Source: Gemmatimonadaceae bacterium (GTDB lineage Bacteria; Latescibacterota; UBA2968; UBA8231). From it: 64,000 nucleotides of DNA. Both the position numbers and the translations under genes were made by a program. The stretch lies in assembly GCA_026706075.1 (NCBI GenBank), contig JAPOZM010000040.1:1-64000 (forward strand). The letters are read 5' to 3'. Each line of letters starts with the position of its first letter. Position 1 is the stretch's first letter. Below, one piece after another: positions 1 to 8,475 of the stretch. A model generated the notes under the pieces. That model saw nothing but the letters and a program-made list of their open reading frames with translations. It ran no database searches and was not told the DNA's origin.

Positions 1-1
1 G

Positions 2-247
2 TGCCACGTGGGCCAGTGCGTCACCGGCATCGCCACCCAGGACCCGGAGCACGAGAAGCGCTACGAGCCGGCCGTGGAGGCCCGCAACATCCACCGCTTC
101 CTGGAGACCGTGCGCTGGCAGATCGCCGCCCTGACCCACGCCATGGGCTACTCCAGCACCCGCGACCTGAACCGCGGCGACCTCGTGGCCCTCACGCCGG
201 AGGCCGCCGAGATCACCGGCCTGCCGCTGGCGCCCGGCCCGGGCTGA
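2..247 (+). CDS. Glutamate synthase FMN-domain protein, C-terminal end (5' truncated)
   Basis: Only the last 81 residues are in the window; the gene starts upstream. The fragment opens with CHVGQC, followed by the GIATQDPE signature that in archaeal-type glutamate synthases follows the FMN barrel and helps bind the 3Fe-4S cluster. The tail, with DLVALTPEAAEITGLPLA, is the usual C-terminus. The family makes glutamate from glutamine and 2-oxoglutarate with electrons from a GltD-type partner. The stop lies 4 bases before the start of just such a partner, so the two form one operon. No start or promoter can be assessed. Confidence 0.8.
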   Translation, partial: CHVGQCVTGIATQDPEHEKRYEPAVEARNIHRFLETVRWQIAALTHAMGYSSTRDLNRGDLVALTPEAAEITGLPLAPGPG

Positions 248-251
248 CTCC

Positions 252-2804
252 ATGGCCGTCTACGACCTGCTGCGCATCGAGATGCCGGACGCCCCGCCCG
301 GCTTCGCCGACGACACCGGCGACCTCCACTACGTGCCGGCCCCCTGCCAGGTCGCCTGCCCCGTGGGCACCGACGCGGCCTCCTACATCGGCCTGATCTG
401 GGAGGGGAAGTACGAGGAGGCCTTCGAGGCGATCACGGCGACCAACCCCTTCAGCTCGATCTGCGGGCGCGTCTGCGACGCCCCCTGCGAGCCCGCCTGC
501 CGGCGCACCGACTCGGACGGCCCGATACAGATCCGCAACCTCAAGCGCTTCGTCATGGACCGCATCGGCCACCGCTGCGACCCGCCGCCGGTGCCGGTGA
601 CGAAGAAGGAGACGATCGGCATCGTCGGCGCCGGCCCGGCGGGGCTGACCGCCGCCCACGACCTGGGCGAGGCCGGGTACGCCGTGCACGTCTACGAGAT
701 GACGGACCGCCTCGGCGGCATGATGGTCTGGGGGATCCCGGCCTTCCGCCTGCCGCCGGGGATCATCGACGAGGACATCACGCGGCTGACGCGGCGCTGC
801 CCCGGCCTGGAGGTGCACCTGAACACGGCCCTCGGCCGCGACGTCAGCCTGGCGGAGCTGAAGGAGCGCCACGACGCCGTGCTCCTGACCATCGGTGCCT
901 GGTGGGGCAAGCCGATGGGAATCCCCGGCGAGGAGCACGAGGGCGTGATCGACGGCGTCGGCTGGCTGCGCGAGATCAACGCCGGGGCGCGCCCCCGGCT
1001 CCCGGAGAAGGTCGTCGTCGTCGGCGGCGGCGACGTGGCCATGGACGCCTGCCGCGTGGCCCGGCGGCTGCCCGGCTGCGAGCACGTGCAGGTCCTCTAC
1101 CGCCGCGGCCCGGAGGAGATCCCGGCGCGCCCCATCGAGCTGGAGGGGGCGATCGCCGAGGGCATCGAGTTCGTCTACCACACCCAGCCGGTCGCCGTCG
1201 AGCCCCGGGGCGAGGGACTCGCCCTGAGGTGCGTGCGCACCGAGCTCGGCGAGCCCGAGGCCGACGGCCGCTGCCGCCCCGTCAACGTGGCGGGCAGCGA
1301 GCACGACTTCGAGTGCGGCCTGGTGATCGCGTCGGTGGGGCAGAAGGGGGTCTGCGACGAGCTCGACGAGCTGGGCATGATGCGCCCCGACCGCATCGAC
1401 GCCGACTTCGACAGCATGCGCACCACCGACCCCAAGGTCTTCGCCGCCGGCGACGGCGCCTTCGGCGGTTCGACGATCGTCATCGCCATGCACCACGGGC
1501 AGAAGGCCGCCTACTACGTGCGCAACTTCCTCGAGGGCCACGACGAGCCCCTGCCCTACCGCACCCCCTACCGCACGCGGCGGGTGGAGGTGGCCCAGGA
1601 CGCCTTGTGGGAGCGGCTGGCCCTGCAGCACCCGGAGTTCCACGGCCTCGGCCGCGAGCCGGTGGCCTTCCCCGAGATCGAGAGCACCTACGACCCCGAG
1701 TCGGCCCACAAGGAGGCGGCCCGCTGCTACCGCTGCGACGCCGAGACCGGCACCCCCGACTACAGCGTGCAGCACCGCGAGGACCTGTTCTCCATGGCCC
1801 GCATGGAGACGGACGAGTCCGACAAGCAGCAGGCCATGCTGCGGCGCCGCCTGGCCCCCCGGGACAACCCCTTCCCGGAGCAGCGGCCGGCCCAGCTGGA
1901 GGACCTCGTCTTCCTGCCGGCCAACCTCTCCCGCCTGGTGATCGACCCCTACCGCGAGGCCTGCCGCGTCGCCTGCGAGCTGGGCGGCTCCCTGGAGCTG
2001 GCCCACCCGCTGATGGTGACCGGCTTCGACGAGGCGCCCCGCCAGGTGAAGGAGGCCGTGGCCCGCGGGCTGGCCGAGGCGGAGGCCGTCTACGTGGGGG
2101 CCCGGCCCCTGTCCCGGGAGACGGCGGTGACGTGGCTCCAGGTGCTCGGCGAGGACGGCCCGGCGCCGGAGGCGGAGGCGGCCGGGCTGCTGCGGCTGGT
2201 CTCAGGCGCCGGAGAGGCGCGTCTGCCCGAGCGGTTGCGCGAGGAACAGGTCGCGGGCCTGGTGGTCTCGCGGCGGGAGCATCTGGAGGCGGCCGTCTCC
2301 GCCGCCCTCGAGCAGGACCAGTCCGTGCTGCTGCTGAACGGCCAGGACCCCTCGTGGCCCGCCGATGGCTGGGCGGAGCTGGCCGGGGCCCCCGACCTGC
2401 GGCTGTTGCGGGATGCGGTCCGCCTCCTGCGCGAGCACCGCCGCGAGGGCGACGTGGACCTGGTCCACTTCGGCGGGGTCCGCTCGGGCACCGACGCGGC
2501 CAAGCTCATCGGCCTGGGCGCCGCGGCGATGGTGATGGGGGTCTCGGCGGGACTGGCGGCGGGCGGTCGCATCCAGGGTCCGGCGCTGGTCTTCGACGCC
2601 GACCTCGGCGACGAGGAGCGCGCCTCCGCGGTGGCCAACCTGGTCCGCGCCAACTGCAGCGAGGCGTCGATGATGGCGCGCTGCTGCGGCAAGACGGTGC
2701 TCCACAACATCGAGCCCGAGGACCTGCGGGCCCTGACCCTGGCCACCAGCGAGAGCACGGGGATTCCGCTGGCGGGGCAGCGGGGGGCCGCGGCTCCGGC
2801 ATGA
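252..2804 (+). CDS. GltD-like NAD(P)H flavoprotein fused to a glutamate synthase FMN-type domain
   Basis: 850 residues, against about 450-500 for a normal glutamate synthase small subunit. Residues 30-100 carry the paired cysteine clusters of the 4Fe-4S domain (CQVACPVG, CGRVCDAPCEPAC). A Rossmann GAGPAG motif near residue 123 binds FAD and a GGGDVA motif near residue 255 binds NAD(P)H. From about residue 555 a second module begins (LEDLVFLPANLSR, later VHFGGVRSGTDAAKLIGLGA). It resembles the FMN barrel of archaeal-type glutamate synthase but is shorter, and it ends in DLRALTLATSESTGIPLAG, like the gene just upstream. The flavoprotein role, feeding electrons to glutamate synthase, is clear. 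Whether the extra domain is catalytic or structural is unknown. It lacks the GIATQDP signature. Confidence 0.85.
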   Translation: MAVYDLLRIEMPDAPPGFADDTGDLHYVPAPCQVACPVGTDAASYIGLIWEGKYEEAFEAITATNPFSSICGRVCDAPCEPACRRTDSDGPIQIRNLKRFVMDRIGHRCDPPPVPVTKKETIGIVGAGPAGLTAAHDLGEAGYAVHVYEMTDRLGGMMVWGIPAFRLPPGIIDEDITRLTRRCPGLEVHLNTALGRDVSLAELKERHDAVLLTIGAWWGKPMGIPGEEHEGVIDGVGWLREINAGARPRLPEKVVVVGGGDVAMDACRVARRLPGCEHVQVLYRRGPEEIPARPIELEGAIAEGIEFVYHTQPVAVEPRGEGLALRCVRTELGEPEADGRCRPVNVAGSEHDFECGLVIASVGQKGVCDELDELGMMRPDRIDADFDSMRTTDPKVFAAGDGAFGGSTIVIAMHHGQKAAYYVRNFLEGHDEPLPYRTPYRTRRVEVAQDALWERLALQHPEFHGLGREPVAFPEIESTYDPESAHKEAARCYRCDAETGTPDYSVQHREDLFSMARMETDESDKQQAMLRRRLAPRDNPFPEQRPAQLEDLVFLPANLSRLVIDPYREACRVACELGGSLELAHPLMVTGFDEAPRQVKEAVARGLAEAEAVYVGARPLSRETAVTWLQVLGEDGPAPEAEAAGLLRLVSGAGEARLPERLREEQVAGLVVSRREHLEAAVSAALEQDQSVLLLNGQDPSWPADGWAELAGAPDLRLLRDAVRLLREHRREGDVDLVHFGGVRSGTDAAKLIGLGAAAMVMGVSAGLAAGGRIQGPALVFDADLGDEERASAVANLVRANCSEASMMARCCGKTVLHNIEPEDLRALTLATSESTGIPLAGQRGAAAPA

Positions 2805-2859
2805 CACAGTGGGCCCTGCCCGGCCCGCTTCAGTGGTGAAGTGATTCCAGGACCAGACG

Positions 2860-3663
2860 ATGGTGAAGGGAGGAACCCACGTTAGGCAAGGGGGTGAGTC
2901 CATCAGTTGCCTTGAGACTTGGCTTCGCCTGGCGGGCCCCAAGACCATGAAACAGTGGAAGGATGGCCGAAGCGCCAAGGAGTCCGCGCGGGCATGGCTT
3001 GAGCGCGCTCCGGACTGCGTTCCCGCGGAGATTGAGCAGGCGCTCAGCGCACACCCTGACTTCGGCACGATCCTCCCCGGGTGGTCGGCAGAACCCGAGG
3101 CACGCGTCGCTTTCGATTCGTTCGGAGGCGAGCCATCCAACCTCGATGTGCTTCTCACGACGTCAGACGAGGAAGGCCAGCTGGTGATTGCGGTAGAGGC
3201 CAAGGCCGATGAGCCGTTTGGTAACACCGTTGAGAAAACGCTGTGCCAGGCGCGCAAGCGAAAGGCAGAGAATCCGGCGTCACGCGGGGTGGACCGTGTC
3301 GAACAATTGGCCGCTGCCATCCTCGGGGTTCCCGGTCACAAGTTGCCTGAGGTGGGAGAGCTGCGGTATCAGCTTCTCACGGCGTCTGCGGCGGCACTGG
3401 CGGAGGCTCAACGCCGATGCGTCGGTCGTGCGGTCCTGATCATCCATGAGTTTGCGTCAGACCAGACATCTTGTCAGAAGCATCTTGAGAACGCGGAGGA
3501 TCTCAACGCCTTCGTCACCAAGTTGTCGGACGGAGAGGTGACGTCCGTGGCAGAGGGGACCGTGCGGGGCCCCTTCGAGTTGCCAGGTCACCCGCTGATC
3601 GATTCACAGATTCGATTCTACATCGGCAAGGCTGTCAGGAACCTGCGGGGCAGCAGCGGATAG
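2860..3663 (+). CDS. Unknown protein with possible PD-(D/E)XK nuclease fold (DUF6946-like)
   Basis: 267 residues. The middle contains NLDVLL, then VIAVEAKADEPFG, an Asp followed about 15 residues later by Glu-x-Lys with hydrophobic strands. That is the arrangement of the PD-(D/E)XK nuclease core. The N-terminal part (LAGPK, QWKDGRSAKE) recalls uncharacterised proteins grouped as DUF6946; this match is from memory. Codon use is visibly less GC-biased than in the neighbours (CGT, GAT, TTG and TCA are frequent), suggesting recent transfer. There is no obvious partner gene, so an orphan defence or cargo gene is possible but unproven. The start could instead be the ATG at 2947; the upstream one keeps the conserved N-terminal segment. 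Confidence 0.6.
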   Translation: MVKGGTHVRQGGESISCLETWLRLAGPKTMKQWKDGRSAKESARAWLERAPDCVPAEIEQALSAHPDFGTILPGWSAEPEARVAFDSFGGEPSNLDVLLTTSDEEGQLVIAVEAKADEPFGNTVEKTLCQARKRKAENPASRGVDRVEQLAAAILGVPGHKLPEVGELRYQLLTASAAALAEAQRRCVGRAVLIIHEFASDQTSCQKHLENAEDLNAFVTKLSDGEVTSVAEGTVRGPFELPGHPLIDSQIRFYIGKAVRNLRGSSG

Positions 3664-3691
3664 CCGGCAAGAGGCTCAGGGGGCACGCCAG

Positions 3692-5338
3692 CTAACCGCT
3701 GCCGCCGATCCTCTCCCGGGCCTCCAGCAGCCTGGCCACCACCTCTTCGATGTCGCCCTCGTCGACGAAGGGCGACAGGATGTAGGACTTCAGGGCCACG
3801 ATCGGCTCGCCGTAGGCGGTGCGGCGGTAGCAGTCGGTGGAGGAGATGACCACGCCCCGTCCCTCCATCGCCTCCGAGTGGACGTAGTCGAAGACCCTCC
3901 GGTTGAAATCGTTGCCGGCCAGCAGGCTGTCCCGCCCGGCCGGATCCTCGAACTCCCGCCGCTTGATGGCGAAGGTGTCGACCCCCGGGGGGTAGGCGCG
4001 GAAGAGTGTCACCGTGCCGAAGTTGTCCCGGTTGAGCACGGTGGTGCCCTCGTGGCCCTCGAGATGCTCGCGCAGGAGCTGGGCCATCTCGACGAGATGA
4101 CCCAGCACGGCCTGGAGCCCCCGCTCGCCGAAGAGGCGGTAGTTGGCGAGGGCGGCGAGGGGACCGGTGCCGGCCCGGGAGGTCTCGAGGGTGTACATGC
4201 CGGGCCGGTGGTCGCCGAAGTGGTAGAGGTAGGGCATCTGCTCCGGGCGCCGCGTCACCAGCTGCAGATCCTGCCCGTCCCTGACCAGCACGAGGCTGGA
4301 GACGTAGGGGGCGAACCCGGTCTTGTGGAAGTCGACGCCGAGGGAGTCGGCCAGCGACAGGTGGCGGATGCGCCGGCAGGCGCCGGCCAGGGCGCGCACG
4401 GTGCGGGGCCGGAAGCCCAGGGGATTGCCCTCGAAGTCGTAGCTGCCAAAGACCGACCACGCCCAGCCGATGACGGCGTCGGCGTGGACGTGCGGTGAGT
4501 AGGGAAGCCGGAATTCCTCCACGAGGCTGTCCCGCAGGGCGGCGATCGCCTGCAGGTCGTCCAGGCCGAAGGCGTCGGTGGTGCCGAGGGTGGCGATGAT
4601 GGCGGCGATCCTCTTTCCCGACGCCAGGGCCTCCCGCGCCGCGCGACCGAGATGGTCGAGGTCGATCTCGTTCTCCTCGGTCGTCGGCACCGTGATCAGG
4701 TTGTCGGTCCCCAGGCCGAGCCACCCGGCGATGTTGGCGGCGCAGTAGTGCCCGGCCTCCGAGACGATCAGCACGGCGTCCTCGGAATGGCCCTTCTGCA
4801 TCGTCCCCGGGCAGGCCTTCTCCAGGCCGATCTTCACACCGTAGAGGGTGGTTCCGGTGCCGCCGAAGGTGAAGACGCCGCTGGCCTGCTCCGGGTCGTA
4901 CCCGACGAGCCGCGCCGTGATCCCGGCGGCCTCGACCTCGGCCAGGGCCACGAGGCGGCTGTACTCGTCCCAGGCGACGTTGGGGTTGTGGAGCGCCGCC
5001 AGCATGGCGCCGATCAGGCTCGGGATCGTGGGCGGCGGGACGACGTTCTGCTGGGTCCGGGGATGGCCGAAGATCGTCATGCCCCGCAGGTAGCCCACGA
5101 GGTCGGAGGTGACCGCCTCGACCGATGAGGTCCCCTCCGGCAGGGCCGCCTTCCTCGCCTCGGCGAAGTCGCCGGGTACCAGGGCCCCGAGAATGGGCAG
5201 GTGCGACTTGAGCGCGTCCACCTGGTCGAGGGCGCGCATGATGGAGTGCACGAAGTAGGAGTCGTGGATCGGATCGGAGACCGGCTGGGGAAAGGCGAGC
5301 CGGATCTCCTGGAGGATGTCGCGGTAGGGAGCGGTCAT
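3692..5338 (-). CDS. Pyridoxal phosphate-dependent group II decarboxylase
   Basis: 548 residues, related to glutamate, tyrosine and aromatic amino acid decarboxylases (PF00282). Visible hallmarks are the glycine-rich phosphate-binding segment TFGGTGTTLYGVKIGLEKA, the cofactor-stacking region around EAGHYCAANIAGWLGLG, and HVHADAVIGWAW containing the Asp that pairs with the pyridine nitrogen. SLGVDFHKTGFAPY holds the Schiff-base lysine, near residue 340. The substrate cannot be read from sequence. It lies 63 bp downstream of the DUF2330 gene on the same strand but appears functionally unrelated. Length and motifs are complete. Confidence 0.85.
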   Translation of the reverse strand: MTAPYRDILQEIRLAFPQPVSDPIHDSYFVHSIMRALDQVDALKSHLPILGALVPGDFAEARKAALPEGTSSVEAVTSDLVGYLRGMTIFGHPRTQQNVVPPPTIPSLIGAMLAALHNPNVAWDEYSRLVALAEVEAAGITARLVGYDPEQASGVFTFGGTGTTLYGVKIGLEKACPGTMQKGHSEDAVLIVSEAGHYCAANIAGWLGLGTDNLITVPTTEENEIDLDHLGRAAREALASGKRIAAIIATLGTTDAFGLDDLQAIAALRDSLVEEFRLPYSPHVHADAVIGWAWSVFGSYDFEGNPLGFRPRTVRALAGACRRIRHLSLADSLGVDFHKTGFAPYVSSLVLVRDGQDLQLVTRRPEQMPYLYHFGDHRPGMYTLETSRAGTGPLAALANYRLFGERGLQAVLGHLVEMAQLLREHLEGHEGTTVLNRDNFGTVTLFRAYPPGVDTFAIKRREFEDPAGRDSLLAGNDFNRRVFDYVHSEAMEGRGVVISSTDCYRRTAYGEPIVALKSYILSPFVDEGDIEEVVARLLEARERIGGSG

Positions 5339-5401
5339 GGTGTGGGCCCCTCTCTGAGACTCTCGTGGGGGGCCCGAGATCCTCGGTATCGCGGCAGCAG
5401 G

Positions 5402-7249
5402 TCAGCGCAGGAAGAGGAGCTTGCGTGTCTCCTTCACGGTCCCCGTCTCCAGGCGGTAGAGATAGACGCCGCCGGCGACCGGGCGTCCGTGCTGGTCCCG
5501 GCCGTCCCAGGAGACCTCTCCGTACCCGGCCGCCACCTCGCCCTCGAACAGGGTGCGGATCTTCTGGCCCTGCAGGTTGTAGACATGCAGGGTCACCCTG
5601 GCGTCGCGGGGAGCCTCGAAAGGCAGGACCGTGCTGCCGTTGAAGGGGTTGGGGTAGTTCTGCAGGAGGGTCCAGTCCGAGGGCGTTGAGGCCCGGGCGC
5701 CAGCGGTCCCGATGGCGGTGATGATGTCGGGCGGGCCCGAGGTGCGGAGCTGCTCCACGGTGAGCGCCGCCGGTTCGGCAAAGGGCATCGGGCCGCCGCC
5801 GTCGACGAAGGGCATGGAGCGGACCTCGCGGCCGTCGGACAAGGTGACCACCAGCTCCCAATCCTCCAGCGGGGTCTCCGGGTCGCCGCCGCAGTCCCAG
5901 CGGGCGTCGGCGGAGCGTACGTTGTCCACTTTGGGCAGGTCGGGGTTGTAGTCGAACATGGGGTCCACCGTCATCTCGTCGGCCGAGAGGGTGGTGTAGA
6001 GCCGGGTGAGATAGGGCTTCTCGTCGAAGAGCTGCTCCACCTCTTCCAGGGGCTCGACGACGATCCGCTGCAGGTCGTCGGCGAAGGCGGCGGCGTCGAA
6101 GTCGAGATCGGCGGTCCAGGGGTCGTAGGCGCGCATGTCGTTGTAGAAGGAGCGCTCGGCGGCGTCCAGCAGCCAGCCCTCCTCCCGGGCCCGGTCGTAG
6201 GCTTCCCGGTCGCCCCCGAAGACGACCTCGAGCACCCCTTCGTCGAGCACGGCGTCCGTCATGGGGATGTGGCGGCGGATCAGGGTCTGCATCTGGGTGT
6301 CGCGTGGGAATCCCTGGTCGAGGACGGCGTCGAGGAAGTCGGCGGGATGGGTCTTCCCGCGCAGTGCCTCCAGATCGAGCTCTCCGAAGAGGAAGTCTCC
6401 CACGATGCTGCTCGGCCCGGCGTAGTCGGTGACGAATGCCTGGCCCCCGGCCTCGTTCGCCGCCTGGGTGACGACTTCGGGGTAGTTCCGGCCCCAGTTC
6501 AACCAGTCGATCAGGGCCTCGTTGATTTTCACGTGCAGGTAGTTCTCCGGGATGGCGCGGTGGTCGGCCAGGACCCATGCGAGGACACCGAGATCGGGCT
6601 CGGTGGCCACCGCCGTGAGGCGGATGGGGATGCCCGGCCTCTCGGCGGCGTAGGTCATGGCGATCGGCTGCAGGTCGCCGACCTCGCTCTCGGCGGCGAG
6701 CTTGAGGGCCAGGAAGTAGAAGTCCCCCTCCACGTACGGTGTCAGGAGCGGGACCCCGAGGTCGCCGAGCTGGTAGCCGTTGTCGACGAGCCAGTCGACG
6801 ATCGCCTGGGGGTCCTCGGAGGCGATGACCGCCGTGTCGTACGGGCCCACCCGTTCCTGAAGGACGACTTCCACCCCGTCGTCGGCGGCGGTGGGGATCG
6901 ACCCGAGCTCGCCATCCCGGAAGACCATGGGGAAACCGCAGTCGTCCTCCTGGAAGTTCAACTGGAAGCCGGGCCGGGTGGTCCACTGCAGCTGCGCGAA
7001 GATCCGGTTGTGGCTCACGGCCAGATCGGGCACCGAGGGCACCGGCAGGATCCAGGCGAAGTCGGAGGCAGCGCCGCTGTAGAGGAGCTGCACGTGGGTC
7101 GTGACCGTGCCCTCCCCCTGGACGAAGAGGATGTTCTCGGCCGCCTGGTTCATGGGGAAGGTGGTGCAGAAGAAGCCGCCGCAGGCGCGGGCGGCGGGAG
7201 CGCTCAGCAGGAGGAAGAGGAACGCGGCGAGGTGCAGTCTGGCGGTCAT
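5402..7249 (-). CDS. Secreted DUF2330 protein with C-terminal FlgD/T9SS-type sorting domain
   Basis: 615 residues. A clear signal peptide (hydrophobic LHLAAFLFLLLSAPAARA) is followed by CGGFFC, the cysteine-rich start typical of DUF2330. The DUF2330 body spans about residues 24-450. The last roughly 90 residues contain LLQNYPNPFN, LHVYNLQGQKIRTL, SWDGRDQHG and GGVYLYRL. This is the FlgD-like / Por-secretion C-terminal domain common in FCB phyla, used for type IX-type export and surface attachment. The function of DUF2330 is unknown; the architecture predicts a cell-surface or released protein. The domain is one of the best taxonomic clues in the window. Confidence 0.85.
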   Translation of the reverse strand: MTARLHLAAFLFLLLSAPAARACGGFFCTTFPMNQAAENILFVQGEGTVTTHVQLLYSGAASDFAWILPVPSVPDLAVSHNRIFAQLQWTTRPGFQLNFQEDDCGFPMVFRDGELGSIPTAADDGVEVVLQERVGPYDTAVIASEDPQAIVDWLVDNGYQLGDLGVPLLTPYVEGDFYFLALKLAAESEVGDLQPIAMTYAAERPGIPIRLTAVATEPDLGVLAWVLADHRAIPENYLHVKINEALIDWLNWGRNYPEVVTQAANEAGGQAFVTDYAGPSSIVGDFLFGELDLEALRGKTHPADFLDAVLDQGFPRDTQMQTLIRRHIPMTDAVLDEGVLEVVFGGDREAYDRAREEGWLLDAAERSFYNDMRAYDPWTADLDFDAAAFADDLQRIVVEPLEEVEQLFDEKPYLTRLYTTLSADEMTVDPMFDYNPDLPKVDNVRSADARWDCGGDPETPLEDWELVVTLSDGREVRSMPFVDGGGPMPFAEPAALTVEQLRTSGPPDIITAIGTAGARASTPSDWTLLQNYPNPFNGSTVLPFEAPRDARVTLHVYNLQGQKIRTLFEGEVAAGYGEVSWDGRDQHGRPVAGGVYLYRLETGTVKETRKLLFLR

Positions 7250-7530
7250 GGGGGCCTCCTTGGCTGCTGGAAAGATCGCCGCGGGGCGGGTCCGTCACCA
7301 GTCCGGGGCAAGCCCGTCCGCCGGAGGCAGATCGCGGCCCCGGGGCGAAGGCGCGGACTCGGCACCCGCGCCCGGGCCCGTCGCGCGGCCCGCACAACTG
7401 GCGCGGCGCTGACCGCCCGCCGGAGAGGCACGCGGCCACGGGGAGGGACTAGTGCCGCTCCCGGCGGCGGCCACGGACAACCGGCGCGGGCTGATCTCCC
7501 CCGGCGAGGGCCCCGCAGCACCGGGTTGGA
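7250..7530. other. Intergenic stretch with no gene recognised
   Basis: 281 bases of extremely GC-rich sequence between two minus-strand genes. It should hold the promoter of the DUF2330 gene, but no convincing -35/-10 pair is visible. A 25-base stretch around 7446 resembles the 3' end of the DUF362-like gene around 7528 (GACTAG followed by GC-rich triplets); this may be chance in such biased sequence. Confidence 0.4.
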
Positions 7531-8475
7531 CTAGCGCGGCTCCACGGCGGCGGTGTCCGGCGGCGGCGCCCACGATCCCGGTACCTCCAGGCCGGCGACC
7601 TTGATGCTGGCCAGGCGCGACATGCCCAGCCGCAGGCCGCCCGCCGCGATGAGCGGCGCCAGCCTCTCCCCGCCGGCCCCCAGAAGCGAGGCGGCGACGC
7701 GGTCGACGGCGATGCCGTCGGCGCCGGCCAGCAGCAGCGGCCCGGGCCCCCGGTGTCCGGTCATGTCGAGGAGGGTGTAGTCGACCTCGGCGAGCAGGGC
7801 CAGCTCGACCGGGCCGGGGCTGGATCCGTCGGCGCCGGGGCCCGCCAGCCCCCGGAGGTTGTCGAGGCCGGCCAGGGGTCCCGCCGGCCGGGCGGCGTTG
7901 ACGAGGGCGTCGCACTCCAGCAGGCTGATCGGCACGGGGTAGGGGCCGCCCCCGCCGGGCACCTCCGTCTCCTCCAGCTCTTCCTCTCCCAGGTCGAGGA
8001 TCTCCAGGTCGACGCCGGCCAGCTCCGGGTCCTCGCGCAGCGCCTCCAGGGCTTGCGAGAGCCCGGCGGGAGGTTCCGCCGGCGCCCCCGGCACGCCGCC
8101 GATCAGCAGGCCGATTCCGGCGTCCGGCGCGATCCGGGCGAGCTCCCCCACCAGGGCGCCGATGACGCGCACGTGGGCGGCCATCCCGCGGGCGTCCATG
8201 GCCGCATGTCCGGGGCGCACCAGGATGAGCTCGGAGGACGGGTCGACGGTCCTGTGGAGGCCGCCGGAGAGGTAGATGGCGCCGCGCACGAGATCGGCCT
8301 CGTCGGCCGACGCCGGGGCCCCTTCCCCCGATGGGGAGGCGGCGCCGACGACGGGGACGTACCCGGGGGTGGCGGCCGAGACCGCGTCGGGCCCGCCGGG
8401 ACCGGGAGGCCAGATCCGGGGAAGGGCCGCCGCGAGAGCCGTGGCCGCGAGGATCAGGCGGATCGGGCGCCTCAT
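7531..8475 (-). CDS. DUF362-like exported protein
   Basis: 314 residues. The N-terminus (RRPIRLILAATALAAALP) looks like a signal peptide or anchor. Features resembling DUF362 are LLECDALVNAARPAGPLAGLDN in the middle and VDYTLLDMTGHRGPGPLLLAGADGIAVDRVAASLLG near the end, where the family normally reads as a short 'GPG ... AG.DPVAVD' pattern. The usual cysteine-rich ferredoxin part is absent. The start codon overlaps the stop of the upstream glcF gene by four bases (ATGA), so the two are co-translated; a redox-related role with GlcF is possible. The assignment rests on motif resemblance only. Confidence 0.6.
   Translation of the reverse strand: MRRPIRLILAATALAAALPRIWPPGPGGPDAVSAATPGYVPVVGAASPSGEGAPASADEADLVRGAIYLSGGLHRTVDPSSELILVRPGHAAMDARGMAAHVRVIGALVGELARIAPDAGIGLLIGGVPGAPAEPPAGLSQALEALREDPELAGVDLEILDLGEEELEETEVPGGGGPYPVPISLLECDALVNAARPAGPLAGLDNLRGLAGPGADGSSPGPVELALLAEVDYTLLDMTGHRGPGPLLLAGADGIAVDRVAASLLGAGGERLAPLIAAGGLRLGMSRLASIKVAGLEVPGSWAPPPDTAAVEPR

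Noticed and set aside
3618..7439. A 1273-residue minus-strand open frame
   Set aside because: It runs antiparallel-frame through the decarboxylase and DUF2330 genes with Arg/Gly/Pro-rich meaningless sequence; it is a shadow of GC-rich codon bias.
7443..7555. Possible 25-bp repeat of the DUF362-like gene's 3' end
   Set aside because: Similarity is limited to GACTAG plus GC-rich triplets; in sequence this biased it can arise by chance.
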